The notes beneath the pieces were generated by a model. The model was not told the DNA's origin. It saw nothing but the letters and a program-made list of their open reading frames with translations, and searched no databases. Shown here piece after piece: positions 1 through 33,463 of a stretch of DNA of 64,000 nt. This DNA comes from Sorangium cellulosum. Its GTDB lineage: Bacteria > Myxococcota_A > Polyangia > Polyangiales > Polyangiaceae. How positions within the stretch are numbered: the first letter of the stretch is position 1; the number at the start of each line of letters is the position of its first letter. The stretch lies in the NCBI RefSeq assembly GCF_004135735.1, contig NZ_CP012670.1, forward strand, positions 9,991,501 through 10,055,500. The letters run 5' to 3'. The position numbers were made by a program, and so were the translations under genes.

Positions 1-24743
<24,743 letters not shown>

Positions 24744-24892
24744 GCGCTGCCCTCCGAGATCGCGCGATGCGCGCTGCCCGCGTGCGCGCCGGCGCCGCGC
24801 GCGAGGCGGGGGCCGCGGTCCTCTCCAGCGCTGCGCGAGGCGCGCTCCTCTCCTCCTTCAGGTCCCAACCCCTTCATCACGAGGTCCACGCG

Positions 24893-26056
24893 ATGTACAC
24901 GACTGCGGCTTGGCTGCTTTGCGCTCGCCCCAAGGGAGAGCCCCACGGCGCGGCGACACTTGAGCTCGACACGTTCTCCTTCCCGGAGATCACCGACGAC
25001 GAGGTGCTGGTCGAGCCGCTGTTCGGCTGCTGGGAAGGGAACATGTCGCACGCGCTCGCGCGGCGGCCCGTGGACGTGTGCGAGCTCCGCGGCGAGCCGC
25101 GCGTCGTGCTCGGGAACTCCGCGGTCGTCCGCGTGCTGAAGCCCGGGGCGAACGTGCGCGGCGTCCGCGAGGGGGACGTCTGTGTCTTCACGGGCAACGT
25201 CACCTGCGAGGACGAGTTCGGGTACATGGTCAAGGCGCACGGCTACGACGCGCCGAACACCATCGGCTTCCTGGCGCAGCGCACCAAGGTCCGAGGGGAG
25301 AACCTGCTCAAGGTCCCGGAGGGCAGCCCCTACTCCCTGGAGCAATGGGCCGCTTACTCGCTCCGGTACCCGACCGCGTGGTCGAATTTCCGCGTCGCGC
25401 TCAGCGCGCTCCGTCTTCAGCTCAGCGAGGCGGATCTCCCGGCGCCGTACGTGTTCGGGTGGGGCGGCGGCACGACGCTCGCGGAGCTCGATCTCGCGCG
25501 CAGGCTCGGCTGCGATGTGACCATGATCTCCGGGTCCGCCGCCCACCTCGACGAGATCACGAGAGCGGGCCTTCGCGCGATCGATCGCCGCAAGTTTCCC
25601 GATCTCGCGGTCGACGAGGAGCGAGCCGCCGCGGACCCCGACTACAAGAAGCGCTGTCAGGCTTCGGAGAGGGCGTTCTTGGATGTCGTCCACCGGGTGA
25701 CGGGTGGAAAAGGGGTCTCCATCTTCCTCGATTACATCGGGTCGCCCGTTCTCCGCGTCACGCTGAAGGCGCTCGGGCGCCAGGGCGTCCTCGCGACCGC
25801 CGGCTGGAAGCTCGGCGCGGCCATGTCGATGAACCGGGCCATGGCCTGTATCCAGCGGCACATCTTCGTCCACACGCACTACGCGCGTCATAACGAGCAC
25901 CCGGTGGCGATGAGCTTCGCCGCCCGCACCGGGTGGATGCCCGAGCTTCGCCCCGACGCCATCTACGACTGGGAGCGCGTGCCCGAGCTCGCGGAAGATT
26001 TCGCCGCGGGCCGCGTCGCGAGCTACTTCCCCGTCTATCGCGTCAACTCGCCGTGA
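24893..26056 (+). CDS. Zinc-independent MDR oxidoreductase, crotonyl-CoA reductase/carboxylase-like
   Basis: 387 aa, starting at the ATG encoding MYTTAAWLL, 149 bp after the megasynthase. An N-terminal GroES-like part is followed by a nucleotide-binding part whose glycine motif is atypical (VFGWGGGTTLAEL). The C-terminal stretch HTHYARHNEHP followed by GWMPE resembles acyl-CoA reductases of the CCR-like group. No catalytic zinc ligands are evident. CCR enzymes reductively carboxylate enoyl-CoAs to alkylmalonyl-CoA extender units. Placed right after a synthase whose last AT is unusual, this enzyme plausibly supplies that AT's branched extender, such as hexylmalonyl-CoA from 2-octenoyl-CoA in thuggacin. 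I could not confirm carboxylation residues, so a plain enoyl reductase is possible. Confidence 0.8.
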   Translation: MYTTAAWLLCARPKGEPHGAATLELDTFSFPEITDDEVLVEPLFGCWEGNMSHALARRPVDVCELRGEPRVVLGNSAVVRVLKPGANVRGVREGDVCVFTGNVTCEDEFGYMVKAHGYDAPNTIGFLAQRTKVRGENLLKVPEGSPYSLEQWAAYSLRYPTAWSNFRVALSALRLQLSEADLPAPYVFGWGGGTTLAELDLARRLGCDVTMISGSAAHLDEITRAGLRAIDRRKFPDLAVDEERAAADPDYKKRCQASERAFLDVVHRVTGGKGVSIFLDYIGSPVLRVTLKALGRQGVLATAGWKLGAAMSMNRAMACIQRHIFVHTHYARHNEHPVAMSFAARTGWMPELRPDAIYDWERVPELAEDFAAGRVASYFPVYRVNSP

Positions 26057-26271
26057 GCTCGCGCGTGATGGGCTCGGCCGATCCGCCGGCGGGCGCTCGA
26101 CGTCGTGGTCGCGGGCGACGGGGCGGACGGGCGATCACGCTCGAGGGCGCCACCCACCCCATCGAGCACGCCTTGCGCGGGCCTGTACTGGAGCGGTTGC
26201 TCGGAGGCCGAGCGTCAGCGGGCGTCCACGCGCTCCGTGCGCGCTCCGGCGCTCCGTGCCGCTCCGGACCC

Positions 26272-26490
26272 TCACGCGGCGCCGGCGCGCACGTCGTAGC
26301 CGGCCTCGCGCACGGCCTCGACGAGGGCGTCCACGGGCGCGCTCGCCGGATCATGCTGCACGACCACGGTCCCCTCGCGCAGGCGCACCTCGACCCTGTC
26401 GATGCCGTCGAGCGCGCGGAGCGCGCTGTCGATGTGGCGAACGCAGGACGAGCAGCCCATCCCGCCGACCTCCAGCCTGGTCTCTTTCAT
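26272..26490 (-). CDS. Small heavy-metal-associated (HMA) domain protein, copper-chaperone-like
   Basis: 72 aa, starting MKETRLEVGGMGCSSC. AGGGAGA lies 7 nt before the ATG and decides this start over an in-frame one 24 bp upstream. GMGCSSC matches the metal-binding GMxCxxC loop of CopZ/Atx1-type ferredoxin-like folds, and the length is that of a single free-standing domain. It would bind Cu(I) or a similar soft metal in the cytosol. No copper ATPase or regulator is adjacent, so its partner is unknown. The DoxX gene lies upstream on the same strand, separated by 222 bp. Confidence 0.88.
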   Translation of the reverse strand: MKETRLEVGGMGCSSCVRHIDSALRALDGIDRVEVRLREGTVVVQHDPASAPVDALVEAVREAGYDVRAGAA

Positions 26491-26712
26491 GATGTCTCCC
26501 TTTCGGCGACCCACGGCCGCTCACCCCGGAAGACGCAGTCATCCGCTCTCATTACACCCCACACCGTCCCCGGCGGGCGACCGAAGCCGAACGAGATGCT
26601 CGCGTTCGCCTCGTCCGTCACATCGACCTGCTTCTGCTCGTGGCAGCCGCCGCAGAACGCCGAGCTGGAGAGCTGCGCATCGCCGCTCCCCCGTTCCGAT
26701 CGCCGTTCCCCG

Positions 26713-27183
26713 CTACCGCGGAGATCGCGGGCCCTCCGGCGGCGCAATCCGCGCGTCGAGCGCGAGCGGACCGGCTCCGACGATCAAGAGGAACAGCGCC
26801 CCGAGGAGCATGGACCAGTCGGTGCGCGAGTCGTGCGCCATCGCCCAGAACCCGCGCTGCACGAGGATGGGGATCTTCGTCGTCGTGATGGCGACGAGCA
26901 TCGTGGCGATCAGCGGCATGGCGGCGAGGCGCGTCGCCAGCCCGAGCAGGACGAGGCTTCCGCAGAGGATCTCCGTGGCGCCGACCAAGGGGCCGAGGAC
27001 ATCCGGCGCAGGGAGGCCGATCCTGGCGAAGCGGCCTGCGCCGCGCTCGGCCGCGAAGAGGAACTTCTGGATCCCTTCGGAGAGGAAGACGCTGCCCACG
27101 GCGAGGCGGATCAGGACCGTCGGCGCAGGGGCTCTCGTCCCGGTGATCCAGCGGAGCAGGTTCTGTCGGGGCGCGGTGTTCAT
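26713..27183 (-). CDS. DoxX family integral membrane protein
   Basis: 156 aa from ATG (MNTAPRQNLL). It has about four hydrophobic segments (VLIRLAVGSVFLSEGIQKFLF, a GATEILCGSLVLLG segment, MPLIATMLVAITT, LLGALFLLIVGAGP) and the early Arg plus EGIQKF motif typical of DoxX/DoxD-like proteins. These small inner-membrane proteins are often tied to redox or sulfur metabolism, but the role here cannot be read from sequence. A start 36 bp upstream is possible. It lies between the small HMA gene and the tRNA. Confidence 0.85.
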   Translation of the reverse strand: MNTAPRQNLLRWITGTRAPAPTVLIRLAVGSVFLSEGIQKFLFAAERGAGRFARIGLPAPDVLGPLVGATEILCGSLVLLGLATRLAAMPLIATMLVAITTTKIPILVQRGFWAMAHDSRTDWSMLLGALFLLIVGAGPLALDARIAPPEGPRSPR

Positions 27184-27476
27184 GGCGGCATGGTAACCCA
27201 GGACCCCGGAGGGCATCCCTGGACGCCATAAGGTCGAGCCTGTCCGCCCGGCCGTCGCCCCCCGCGCCCTCCGTCGTCCCGCCCCGGGGGTCAGGACCGG
27301 ACGCCAGCGCACATCGCGAGCGATCTTTTTGTGCACCGTGACAGGCTCTTTGGTATGTTGCCGCTCCCTCGACCGCCGCGCCGAGCGGCAGTCGAGCCGA
27401 CGCTCTTTCAATCGCCGAGCTTCGAGGTCCGATCCGGCCGCCCCGCGGGGGGTCGGGCGGACCATCCTGACAACCT

Positions 27477-27563
27477 GGAGAGGTGGCCGAGTGGCTGAAG
27501 GCACACGCTTGCTAAGCGTGCGATCGGGAAACTGATCCGCGGGTTCGAATCCCGCCCTCTCCG
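27477..27563 (+). tRNA. tRNA-Ser(GCU)
   Basis: An 87-nt cloverleaf. The acceptor GGAGAGG pairs with CCTCTCC, followed by discriminator G. The anticodon stem CACGC/GCGTG encloses TTGCTAA, with anticodon GCT at 27511-27513. A long class-II variable arm and the T-loop GGTTCGAATCC are present. The 3' CCA is not encoded. It reads AGC/AGU serine codons. Confidence 0.97.
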
Positions 27564-27765
27564 CCGCGAACGTTCAGCGTCGCGCCCCCCTGTGGCGTCC
27601 TGAGCCTCGCGCGCGCAGGCGATCCTCGGACGGCGCGTGCCGCCGAGCGCCGGAGGCGCTGCTCGCCCTGCGGCGAGCCACGCGCGGTGGCGGCGCCGCC
27701 GCGCGCTCCTCCCGTGAGCCTACCGCTCGCGAGCGCGTGCGCGGCGACCCGCCGTCCGCCGGGCC

Positions 27766-29148
27766 TCAGGCCGCCCTGGTCCTCAGCACGCGCGACTGCA
27801 GGAACTGGTAGATGGTCTTGATCGCGTCGAACGAGCCGACGGCGCTCTCCTTGATCACCTCGCTCACCGTGCGCGAGCCGTTGACCGCCCCGAGGACGAG
27901 CTCCTCGGTGCGCGTGAGCTTGCCCGAGCCCACGCCGTCGAGCGCGACCTGATCGACGACCACGACCTGATCGAAGTTGATCGTCCCCTCCATGAGCCGC
28001 CACTCGTCGACGCGCCGGAACCCCTCGAGCACCAGCGAGGACACCGGGAGGCCGAGGCGCGCCTGCTCCACCTCGGGGCGGAACGGCTCGCGCGTGAACG
28101 AGAAGCGCCCGTACGGCCAGCGCAGCACCTCGTAGATGAGCTCGCTCGACTGGCGCTCCAGCACGGCGATCAGATCGTCCTGCGTCGCGACGCCCGCCTC
28201 CACGAGCACCTGGCCGAGCAGCGCCGACGGGCTCTTCTCGCGGAGCAGCGCCTCGAGCTGCTCCCGCGTGACGAGCCCCCGCTCGATGAAGTAGCGCCCG
28301 AGCTTGAACTCGTCGGACGAGTGGCGCGCCTGCACGAGATCGATGAGCCCCTGGCGGAGCGAGATCGTGACCGACGCGCGGTTGGTGGCCACGCGCAGCA
28401 CGCCCGTCTGCCGCTGCATCTGCAAGAGCTGGAGGATCTCGGCCAGCGGGATCGCGGAGACATCGCCGCTCATCACCTCCTTGGCGTCCGGGGGCGTGTC
28501 GAGATCGCGCAGCGTCAGCGTCAACATGGACACCACGTCGCCCGTCATCACGCGGGCGATCGCCTGCATCACGGCCGCCTCGTTGGTCCGCGCCTCGGGC
28601 GAGAGGCTCATGATCGCCGGCGTCATCACCGTCGCCAGGTGCTGGGCGAAGTCGATCCCGGCGCGCTGGCGCATGTGCCGGAACATGAGGCTCGGCCGCA
28701 CGCTCTCGGCGATCATGTCCTCGTCGAGCATCTTCGCGCCCTCGGGGACGGGCCGCGCGCGCCCCTCCGCCGTCTTCGCGAGCGCCCCCTCGATCACCGC
28801 GACCAGCGCGCGCGCGTCGAACGGCTTCGTGATCGCGTCGACGGCGCCGGTCTGCTGCACGAACTGCCCCCGGAGCTTGTCGCCCTTGGCGCTCATCAGG
28901 ACCACGGGCACCGTGCGGTGCGCCGGGTTCGACCGGAGCTCCCGGCAGAAGGCGTAGCCGTTCATCCTCGGCATCACGAAGTCGAGGAGGACGAGGTCGT
29001 ACTTCGGCCCCTTCTTGATGAGCTCGATCCCCGCGAGCCCGTCCCGCGCCACGGTCGGATCAAACCCGTTGCGAGCCAGGATGGCGCTGACGACCTTCAG
29101 GATGGTCGGGCTGTCATCGACAACGAGGACGCGCGCCGGGGAGGCCAT
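27766..29148 (-). CDS. Response-regulator-like protein: REC + PATAN/DUF4388-like region
   Basis: 460 aa. The N-terminal receiver has VLVVDDSPTILK, the phosphoacceptor Asp in LVLLDFVMPRMNG and the conserved Lys in ITKPFDARA. An alpha-helical middle region follows, then a DUF4388/PATAN-like stretch beginning near VMSGDVSAIPLAEILQ with GVLRVA and the helix-rich segment containing KLGRYFIERGLV. No HTH or other DNA-binding output is visible. Such proteins are common in myxobacteria, where they act in gliding, polarity or developmental signalling through protein contacts. No histidine kinase is adjacent, so this looks like an orphan regulator. The ATG start gives an N-terminus (MASPARVLVVDD) fitting the REC fold exactly. 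Confidence 0.9.
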   Translation of the reverse strand: MASPARVLVVDDSPTILKVVSAILARNGFDPTVARDGLAGIELIKKGPKYDLVLLDFVMPRMNGYAFCRELRSNPAHRTVPVVLMSAKGDKLRGQFVQQTGAVDAITKPFDARALVAVIEGALAKTAEGRARPVPEGAKMLDEDMIAESVRPSLMFRHMRQRAGIDFAQHLATVMTPAIMSLSPEARTNEAAVMQAIARVMTGDVVSMLTLTLRDLDTPPDAKEVMSGDVSAIPLAEILQLLQMQRQTGVLRVATNRASVTISLRQGLIDLVQARHSSDEFKLGRYFIERGLVTREQLEALLREKSPSALLGQVLVEAGVATQDDLIAVLERQSSELIYEVLRWPYGRFSFTREPFRPEVEQARLGLPVSSLVLEGFRRVDEWRLMEGTINFDQVVVVDQVALDGVGSGKLTRTEELVLGAVNGSRTVSEVIKESAVGSFDAIKTIYQFLQSRVLRTRAA

Positions 29149-29316
29149 GGCGAAGAATACGGTCCTACCCTACCAGATGTGCGCGGCCTGCAAACATAAA
29201 GGCCGAGGGGCGCGGCCGCGCGGCGCGGTGGCGCACGACCGGCGCGGACACGGCGGCCGGGCGAGCGCGGGCTGCGAGCGCCCGCGCCGCGCGCCCATCA
29301 TCGCACCCGCGCCGCG

Positions 29317-31284
29317 TCAAGCGCCGGCGCCGCCCGCGGGGCCCGGCCGCGGCGCTGCGGGCACCACCGTCTTCACGTTCAGCTCGGCGAGCTGCGCTGC
29401 GTCGACGGTGACCGGCGCGCCCGTCATCTGGTCCGTGCCCTGGTTGGTCTTCGGGAACGGGATGACGTCCCGCAGCGTCGGCGCGCTGCCGAGCAGCATG
29501 GCGAGCCGGTCCATGCCGAGCGCGATGCCGCCGTGCGGCGGCGCGCCGCTCCGGAGCGCGTCCAGGAGGAACCCGAACTTGTCGCGCGCGTCGCCCTCGT
29601 CGATGCCCAGCGTCCGGAAGACGCGCGCCTGCACGTCGGGGTCGTGCAGCCGGATCGAGCCGCCGCCGAGCTCGAACCCGTTCAGCACGAGATCGTACCG
29701 GTAGCACTCGACGCGCGCCGGATCGGCCTCGAGCAGCGGCACGTGCTCGTCGATCGGCCGCGTGAACGCGTGGTGCGCGGCGGCCCACCGCCCCGTCTCC
29801 TCGTCCAGCTCGAACAGGGGTGGGTTGGTCACCCAGAGGAACCGCCACTGGTCTCCATGCCCGTACTCCGGGATGAGCCCGATCTTCTTGGCGATGTCGA
29901 CCCGGAGCTTCGCCATCACGGTGTGCACCACCGCGGCCTTGCCGAACTGGAAGCAGAGGATGTCGCCCGGCCTGGCGCCGAGCTTCTCGTTGAGCTGCCG
30001 CCGGAGCTCCGGCGTGATCGACTTCGACAGCGGCGACTGCGTCCAGGAGCCGTCCTCGGCCAGCTTGGCCCGCGCGAGCCCCCGGAAGCCCTTCACGTCC
30101 CTGAGCCCGCGCTCGAGCTCCTCGGTCTGCTGGCGCGACAGGTTCGCGCTCGCCGGGATGACGAGCGCCTTGACGATCTCGGCCGGCACGTCGCGCCGGA
30201 GCTTGCCCGAGCGGTACTTCTCGGCGAGCTCCACCCAGAGCGGCACCCCGCCGCCGCCGTGCTCGATGATGAGGTCGGTCAGGTCGGTGTGCTCGATCCC
30301 GAAGCGCAGATCGGGCTTGTCGTTGCCGAAGCGGGCCATCGACTCGGCGTACGGCATCTGCGGGAAGCGGCCCGTCGGGTAGAGCTCGGTGAGATCCTTG
30401 CCGAGCGCGGCCTTGAAGACCGCGAACACGAGCCCCTCGATCAGCCGGAACACGTCGTCCTGGCTCACGAACGACAGCTCGACGTCGATCTGGGTGAACT
30501 CCGGCTGCCGGTCGATGCGCAGATCCTCGTCGCGGAAGCACTTCACGATCTGGAAGTAGCGGTCGAAGCCCGCGACCATGAAGAGCTGCTTGTAGAGCTG
30601 CGGGCTCTCGGCGAGCGCGTAGAACTTGCCGGCGGACACCCGCGAGGGGACCAGGAAGTTGCGCGCGCCGCCCGGCGTGTACTTCACGAGGAACGGCGTC
30701 TCGAGCTCGAGGCAGCCCTGGTCCGACAGGTAGTTGCGGGTCGCCCGGTTGACCTCGTGGCGCATCCGCAGCGCCCGCTGGAGCGGCGTCCGGCGGAGGT
30801 CGAGGTACCGGTACTGGAGCCGGATCTCCTCGTCGGTGCGGATGTCGTCCTCGATCGAGAACGGAGGGTTGTCGGCGCGGTTGAACATCACGGCCTCGGC
30901 CACGCGCACCTCGATCTCGCCGGTCGCGAGCTTCGGGTTCACGTTCTGCTCGCCCCGGTGCACGACCACGCCGCGCACGCCGATGACCCACTCGCGGCGG
31001 ACCGTCTCGGCCAGCCTCAGCGACGCGGCGAGCTGCTCGGGCGTCGCGTAGGGCTCGCCCGACCCCTCGAGGGCCGGCAGGCGCTTCACCGATCCGGCCT
31101 CGTAGCCGGCGTCGAACACGACCTGCGTGATGCCTTCGCGATCGCGCAGGTCGATGAAGACGCAGCCGCCAAAGTCGCGGCGGTGCGCCACCCAGCCGAA
31201 GAGGATGACCTCCTTGCCGATGTCCGCTGTGCGCAGATCGCCGCAGCGGTGCGTCCTCTTGAGCTCATCGATGAAACGGGACAC
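29317..31284 (-). CDS. aspS: Aspartyl-tRNA synthetase
   Basis: 655 aa from a GTG start (VSRFIDELKRTHRCG) preceded by GGAGGT. An N-terminal OB-fold anticodon-binding domain (FGWVAHRRDFGG, FIDLRDREGITQVVFD) leads to the class II core: motif 1 around RYLDLRRTPLQRALRMRHE, motif 2 FRDEDLRIDRQPEFTQID, the bacterial GAD insertion, and motif 3 GIALGMDRLAMLLG. It charges tRNA-Asp. It is somewhat longer than the usual 590 residues and ends in a Pro/Ala/Gly-rich tail (PAAPRPGPAGGAGA) that looks disordered. Whether it is discriminating or also charges tRNA-Asn cannot be decided here. Confidence 0.97.
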   Translation of the reverse strand: MSRFIDELKRTHRCGDLRTADIGKEVILFGWVAHRRDFGGCVFIDLRDREGITQVVFDAGYEAGSVKRLPALEGSGEPYATPEQLAASLRLAETVRREWVIGVRGVVVHRGEQNVNPKLATGEIEVRVAEAVMFNRADNPPFSIEDDIRTDEEIRLQYRYLDLRRTPLQRALRMRHEVNRATRNYLSDQGCLELETPFLVKYTPGGARNFLVPSRVSAGKFYALAESPQLYKQLFMVAGFDRYFQIVKCFRDEDLRIDRQPEFTQIDVELSFVSQDDVFRLIEGLVFAVFKAALGKDLTELYPTGRFPQMPYAESMARFGNDKPDLRFGIEHTDLTDLIIEHGGGGVPLWVELAEKYRSGKLRRDVPAEIVKALVIPASANLSRQQTEELERGLRDVKGFRGLARAKLAEDGSWTQSPLSKSITPELRRQLNEKLGARPGDILCFQFGKAAVVHTVMAKLRVDIAKKIGLIPEYGHGDQWRFLWVTNPPLFELDEETGRWAAAHHAFTRPIDEHVPLLEADPARVECYRYDLVLNGFELGGGSIRLHDPDVQARVFRTLGIDEGDARDKFGFLLDALRSGAPPHGGIALGMDRLAMLLGSAPTLRDVIPFPKTNQGTDQMTGAPVTVDAAQLAELNVKTVVPAAPRPGPAGGAGA

Positions 31285-31450
31285 GAGCCGACCTCCGGGT
31301 TTCCGTGGGAGGGGCGACTCTAGCCCAGGTCGCCGCGCACCGCCTCTCCGGATGCTCGCGCCCCGAACGTCGTCTGCCCGTCGGGTCGCGGCGGTCGGCG
31401 CCGCACGCGGGAACTTGGCCAGCCCGCGCCCGATCTGGCATGGCCGGCCG

Positions 31451-33442
31451 GTGAGCTCCGGAGAGGAACGCTGCTGGCTCGATCGGTCGCTCGCCGTGCT
31501 GTCGGCCGCGCTGCCCTTCGGGCTCTCGCTGGCCCGCGCCGCCTCCTCCGGGCAGTGGCGGGAGGATCTCACGGCGGTCCGGGACCTCGGCCTCGTCGCG
31601 ATCGGCGTGGGCGGCGGCCTGTCGACCCCGCTCTCGCAGGCGCTGAGCCTGCTCCCCCTCGGCTCGCTCACCTTCCGCACCGCGCTCGTGTCGGCGCTCG
31701 CGCTCGCGCTCGCGTCGCGCCTGCTCTACGCGCAGGTCCGCCGGCTCCTCCTCGAAGCCGCGCGCCCGTCGCCCCTCCCCGGGCGCTCGCTGTGGCGGAG
31801 GCTCCGCCTCGGCGGCGCGGCGCTCGCGGCCCCCGCCGCGGCCGGCGCCGCGAGCGCCGCGCCGGGCGCCGCCGCGAGCCCGCGGCTCGCCTCCGTGCTC
31901 GCGGCGATCGCCGTCCTCACGGCGGCGCTGTCGCCGACCTGGCAGCGCGAGGCGACCGTCGGCGGCGGCGCCATGCTCGCCACCTGCGCCGCGCTCGTGA
32001 CGCTCGCGCTCGCGTCGGTCTGCGCCGAGAGGGCGCGGCACGCGGGCCGCGCCTGGATCGGGCTCGGCGCGCTGCTCGGGGCCACGTTCGCGGAGAGCCC
32101 GCCCGCGGCGCTCGCCGCGCTCGCCGGGTCGTGCGCGATCGTCGTCGCCCGCCGGGGGCTCGCCGCTGAGCGCCCGGCCGCCGACGGGGCGCCCGGCGAG
32201 CCCTCGGCCCCGGCCGCGGGCCCGCCCAGGCGCATGCTGGTCGCCGCCGCCGCCGCGGGGGCGCTCACGGCCGCGCTCCTGCTCGCCCCGCTCGCGCTCC
32301 GGCCGTTCGCGCCGCGGGCGTGGGCCGACATCGGCCACGCGCTCTCCGCCGGGAGCCTCGCCGCGCTCGACGTCGCCAGCGCGCGCACCACGGCGCTCGC
32401 CGCGTGGAGCCGCGAGATCGGCCTCGTCTCCCTGCTCATCGCCGCCGCCGGGATGGCGATCGCCCTCGCGCGCCCGCGCGCGCGCTGGCTCGCCGCGCCC
32501 TTCCTCGCGCTGCTCGCGCTCGACACCCTCCTGCCCGCGCGGGCGGCCGGCGTGCTCTCCGCGGATCCGCTCACCCCGCTGCGCTCGCTCGCGGTCGCGG
32601 CGATCGCCGCCGGCTCGGCGCTCGGGGCGCACGCGGCGGTGCGGGCGCTGCTCGCCACGCGCGTGCCGTTCGCGCGGAGCGGCGCGGTGCTGCTCGTCGT
32701 CTTCCAGCTCACGCTGGTCGCGCTGACGAGCGAGGAGGCCGGCTTCGCCGCGGACCGGAGCGAGCAGACGGCCGCCGAGGTCTGGACGGACGAGGCGTAC
32801 GGGAGCCTGGAGCCCAGGTCCGCCATCCTCGTGCGCTCGCCGGCGATCGCGTGGCGCATCTTCGCGGCGCGCGTCACGCGCGGCGAGCGGCCGGACGTCC
32901 TCGTGATCCCGATCCCGCTGCTCGATCGCGGCCAGGTCGCGGCGAGCCTGCTCGCGAGCGAGCGCAAGCTCACGCCGCTGCTGCGCGACCTCGCGCTCGT
33001 GGGCGAGCCGAGCGAGTTCGCGCTCTCCACGCTGGCCGACGCGCGGCCGCTCGTGCTGGAGCTCGATCCGCGCTGGTCCAAGCGGCTGCTCAACCACCTG
33101 AACGTCGCCGGGATCTGGCTCGAGTACGCCCCGCAGCCGCTCGGCGCCTCGGATCGCAAGCTGGCGACCGCGCAGTCGGTCGTGCCGCTGCGGCGCGTGC
33201 TGGACGCGCTCTCGGCCGCCACGGTGCCGGACTCGTCGACGGCGTCCGTCCTCGCGTCCACCCTGCGCGGCCAGTCGAACTTCGTCAGCCTGCTGGGCCA
33301 GCGCGTGGTCGCGCAGTCGTACATGGACCGGCTGGGCGAGCTCGCGGCCAGGGATCCGCTCGTCTTCGGCGGCCCGAACCGCCGCGCGCTCACCGGCATT
33401 CGCCAGGCGTTCATCGCGCGGCGGCCGGTGCGGCGCCGCTAG
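31451..33442 (+). CDS. Multi-span membrane protein, DUF2723-like
   Basis: About 663 aa from a GTG start (VSSGEERCWLDRS); no clear ribosome site, so the start is uncertain. The first ~400 residues contain repeated hydrophobic segments in an Ala/Leu-rich background. The segment GQWREDLTAVRDLG followed by LSQALSLLPLG recalls the N-terminal loop of DUF2723/GT-C-type membrane proteins. The C-terminal ~220 residues are soluble and include WRIFAARVTRGERPDVLVIP. A role in protein or lipid glycosylation is conceivable but only by weak resemblance. It is divergent from aspS and convergent with the transglutaminase gene, whose stop is 21 bp away. Confidence 0.7.
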   Translation: MSSGEERCWLDRSLAVLSAALPFGLSLARAASSGQWREDLTAVRDLGLVAIGVGGGLSTPLSQALSLLPLGSLTFRTALVSALALALASRLLYAQVRRLLLEAARPSPLPGRSLWRRLRLGGAALAAPAAAGAASAAPGAAASPRLASVLAAIAVLTAALSPTWQREATVGGGAMLATCAALVTLALASVCAERARHAGRAWIGLGALLGATFAESPPAALAALAGSCAIVVARRGLAAERPAADGAPGEPSAPAAGPPRRMLVAAAAAGALTAALLLAPLALRPFAPRAWADIGHALSAGSLAALDVASARTTALAAWSREIGLVSLLIAAAGMAIALARPRARWLAAPFLALLALDTLLPARAAGVLSADPLTPLRSLAVAAIAAGSALGAHAAVRALLATRVPFARSGAVLLVVFQLTLVALTSEEAGFAADRSEQTAAEVWTDEAYGSLEPRSAILVRSPAIAWRIFAARVTRGERPDVLVIPIPLLDRGQVAASLLASERKLTPLLRDLALVGEPSEFALSTLADARPLVLELDPRWSKRLLNHLNVAGIWLEYAPQPLGASDRKLATAQSVVPLRRVLDALSAATVPDSSTASVLASTLRGQSNFVSLLGQRVVAQSYMDRLGELAARDPLVFGGPNRRALTGIRQAFIARRPVRRR

Positions 33443-33463
33443 GCCCGCGCGCGGCGGCGCGGG

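Noticed and set aside
26057..26271. Possible small gene between the CCR-like and HMA genes
   Set aside because: Short open frames occur on both strands but none has a ribosome site or recognisable motif.
26487..26747. Minus-strand frame with a CGGCH (CxxCH) motif suggesting a small heme protein
   Set aside because: It overlaps the end of the DoxX gene, has no signal peptide or ribosome site, and the single motif can arise by chance.
27564..27765. Terminator or further tRNA after tRNA-Ser
   Set aside because: The 202-bp spacer has no T-run, no second cloverleaf and no convincing hairpin.
29149..29316. Possible RNA gene between aspS and the response-regulator gene
   Set aside because: It is GC-rich with no stable conserved structure visible by eye; it looks like ordinary spacer.
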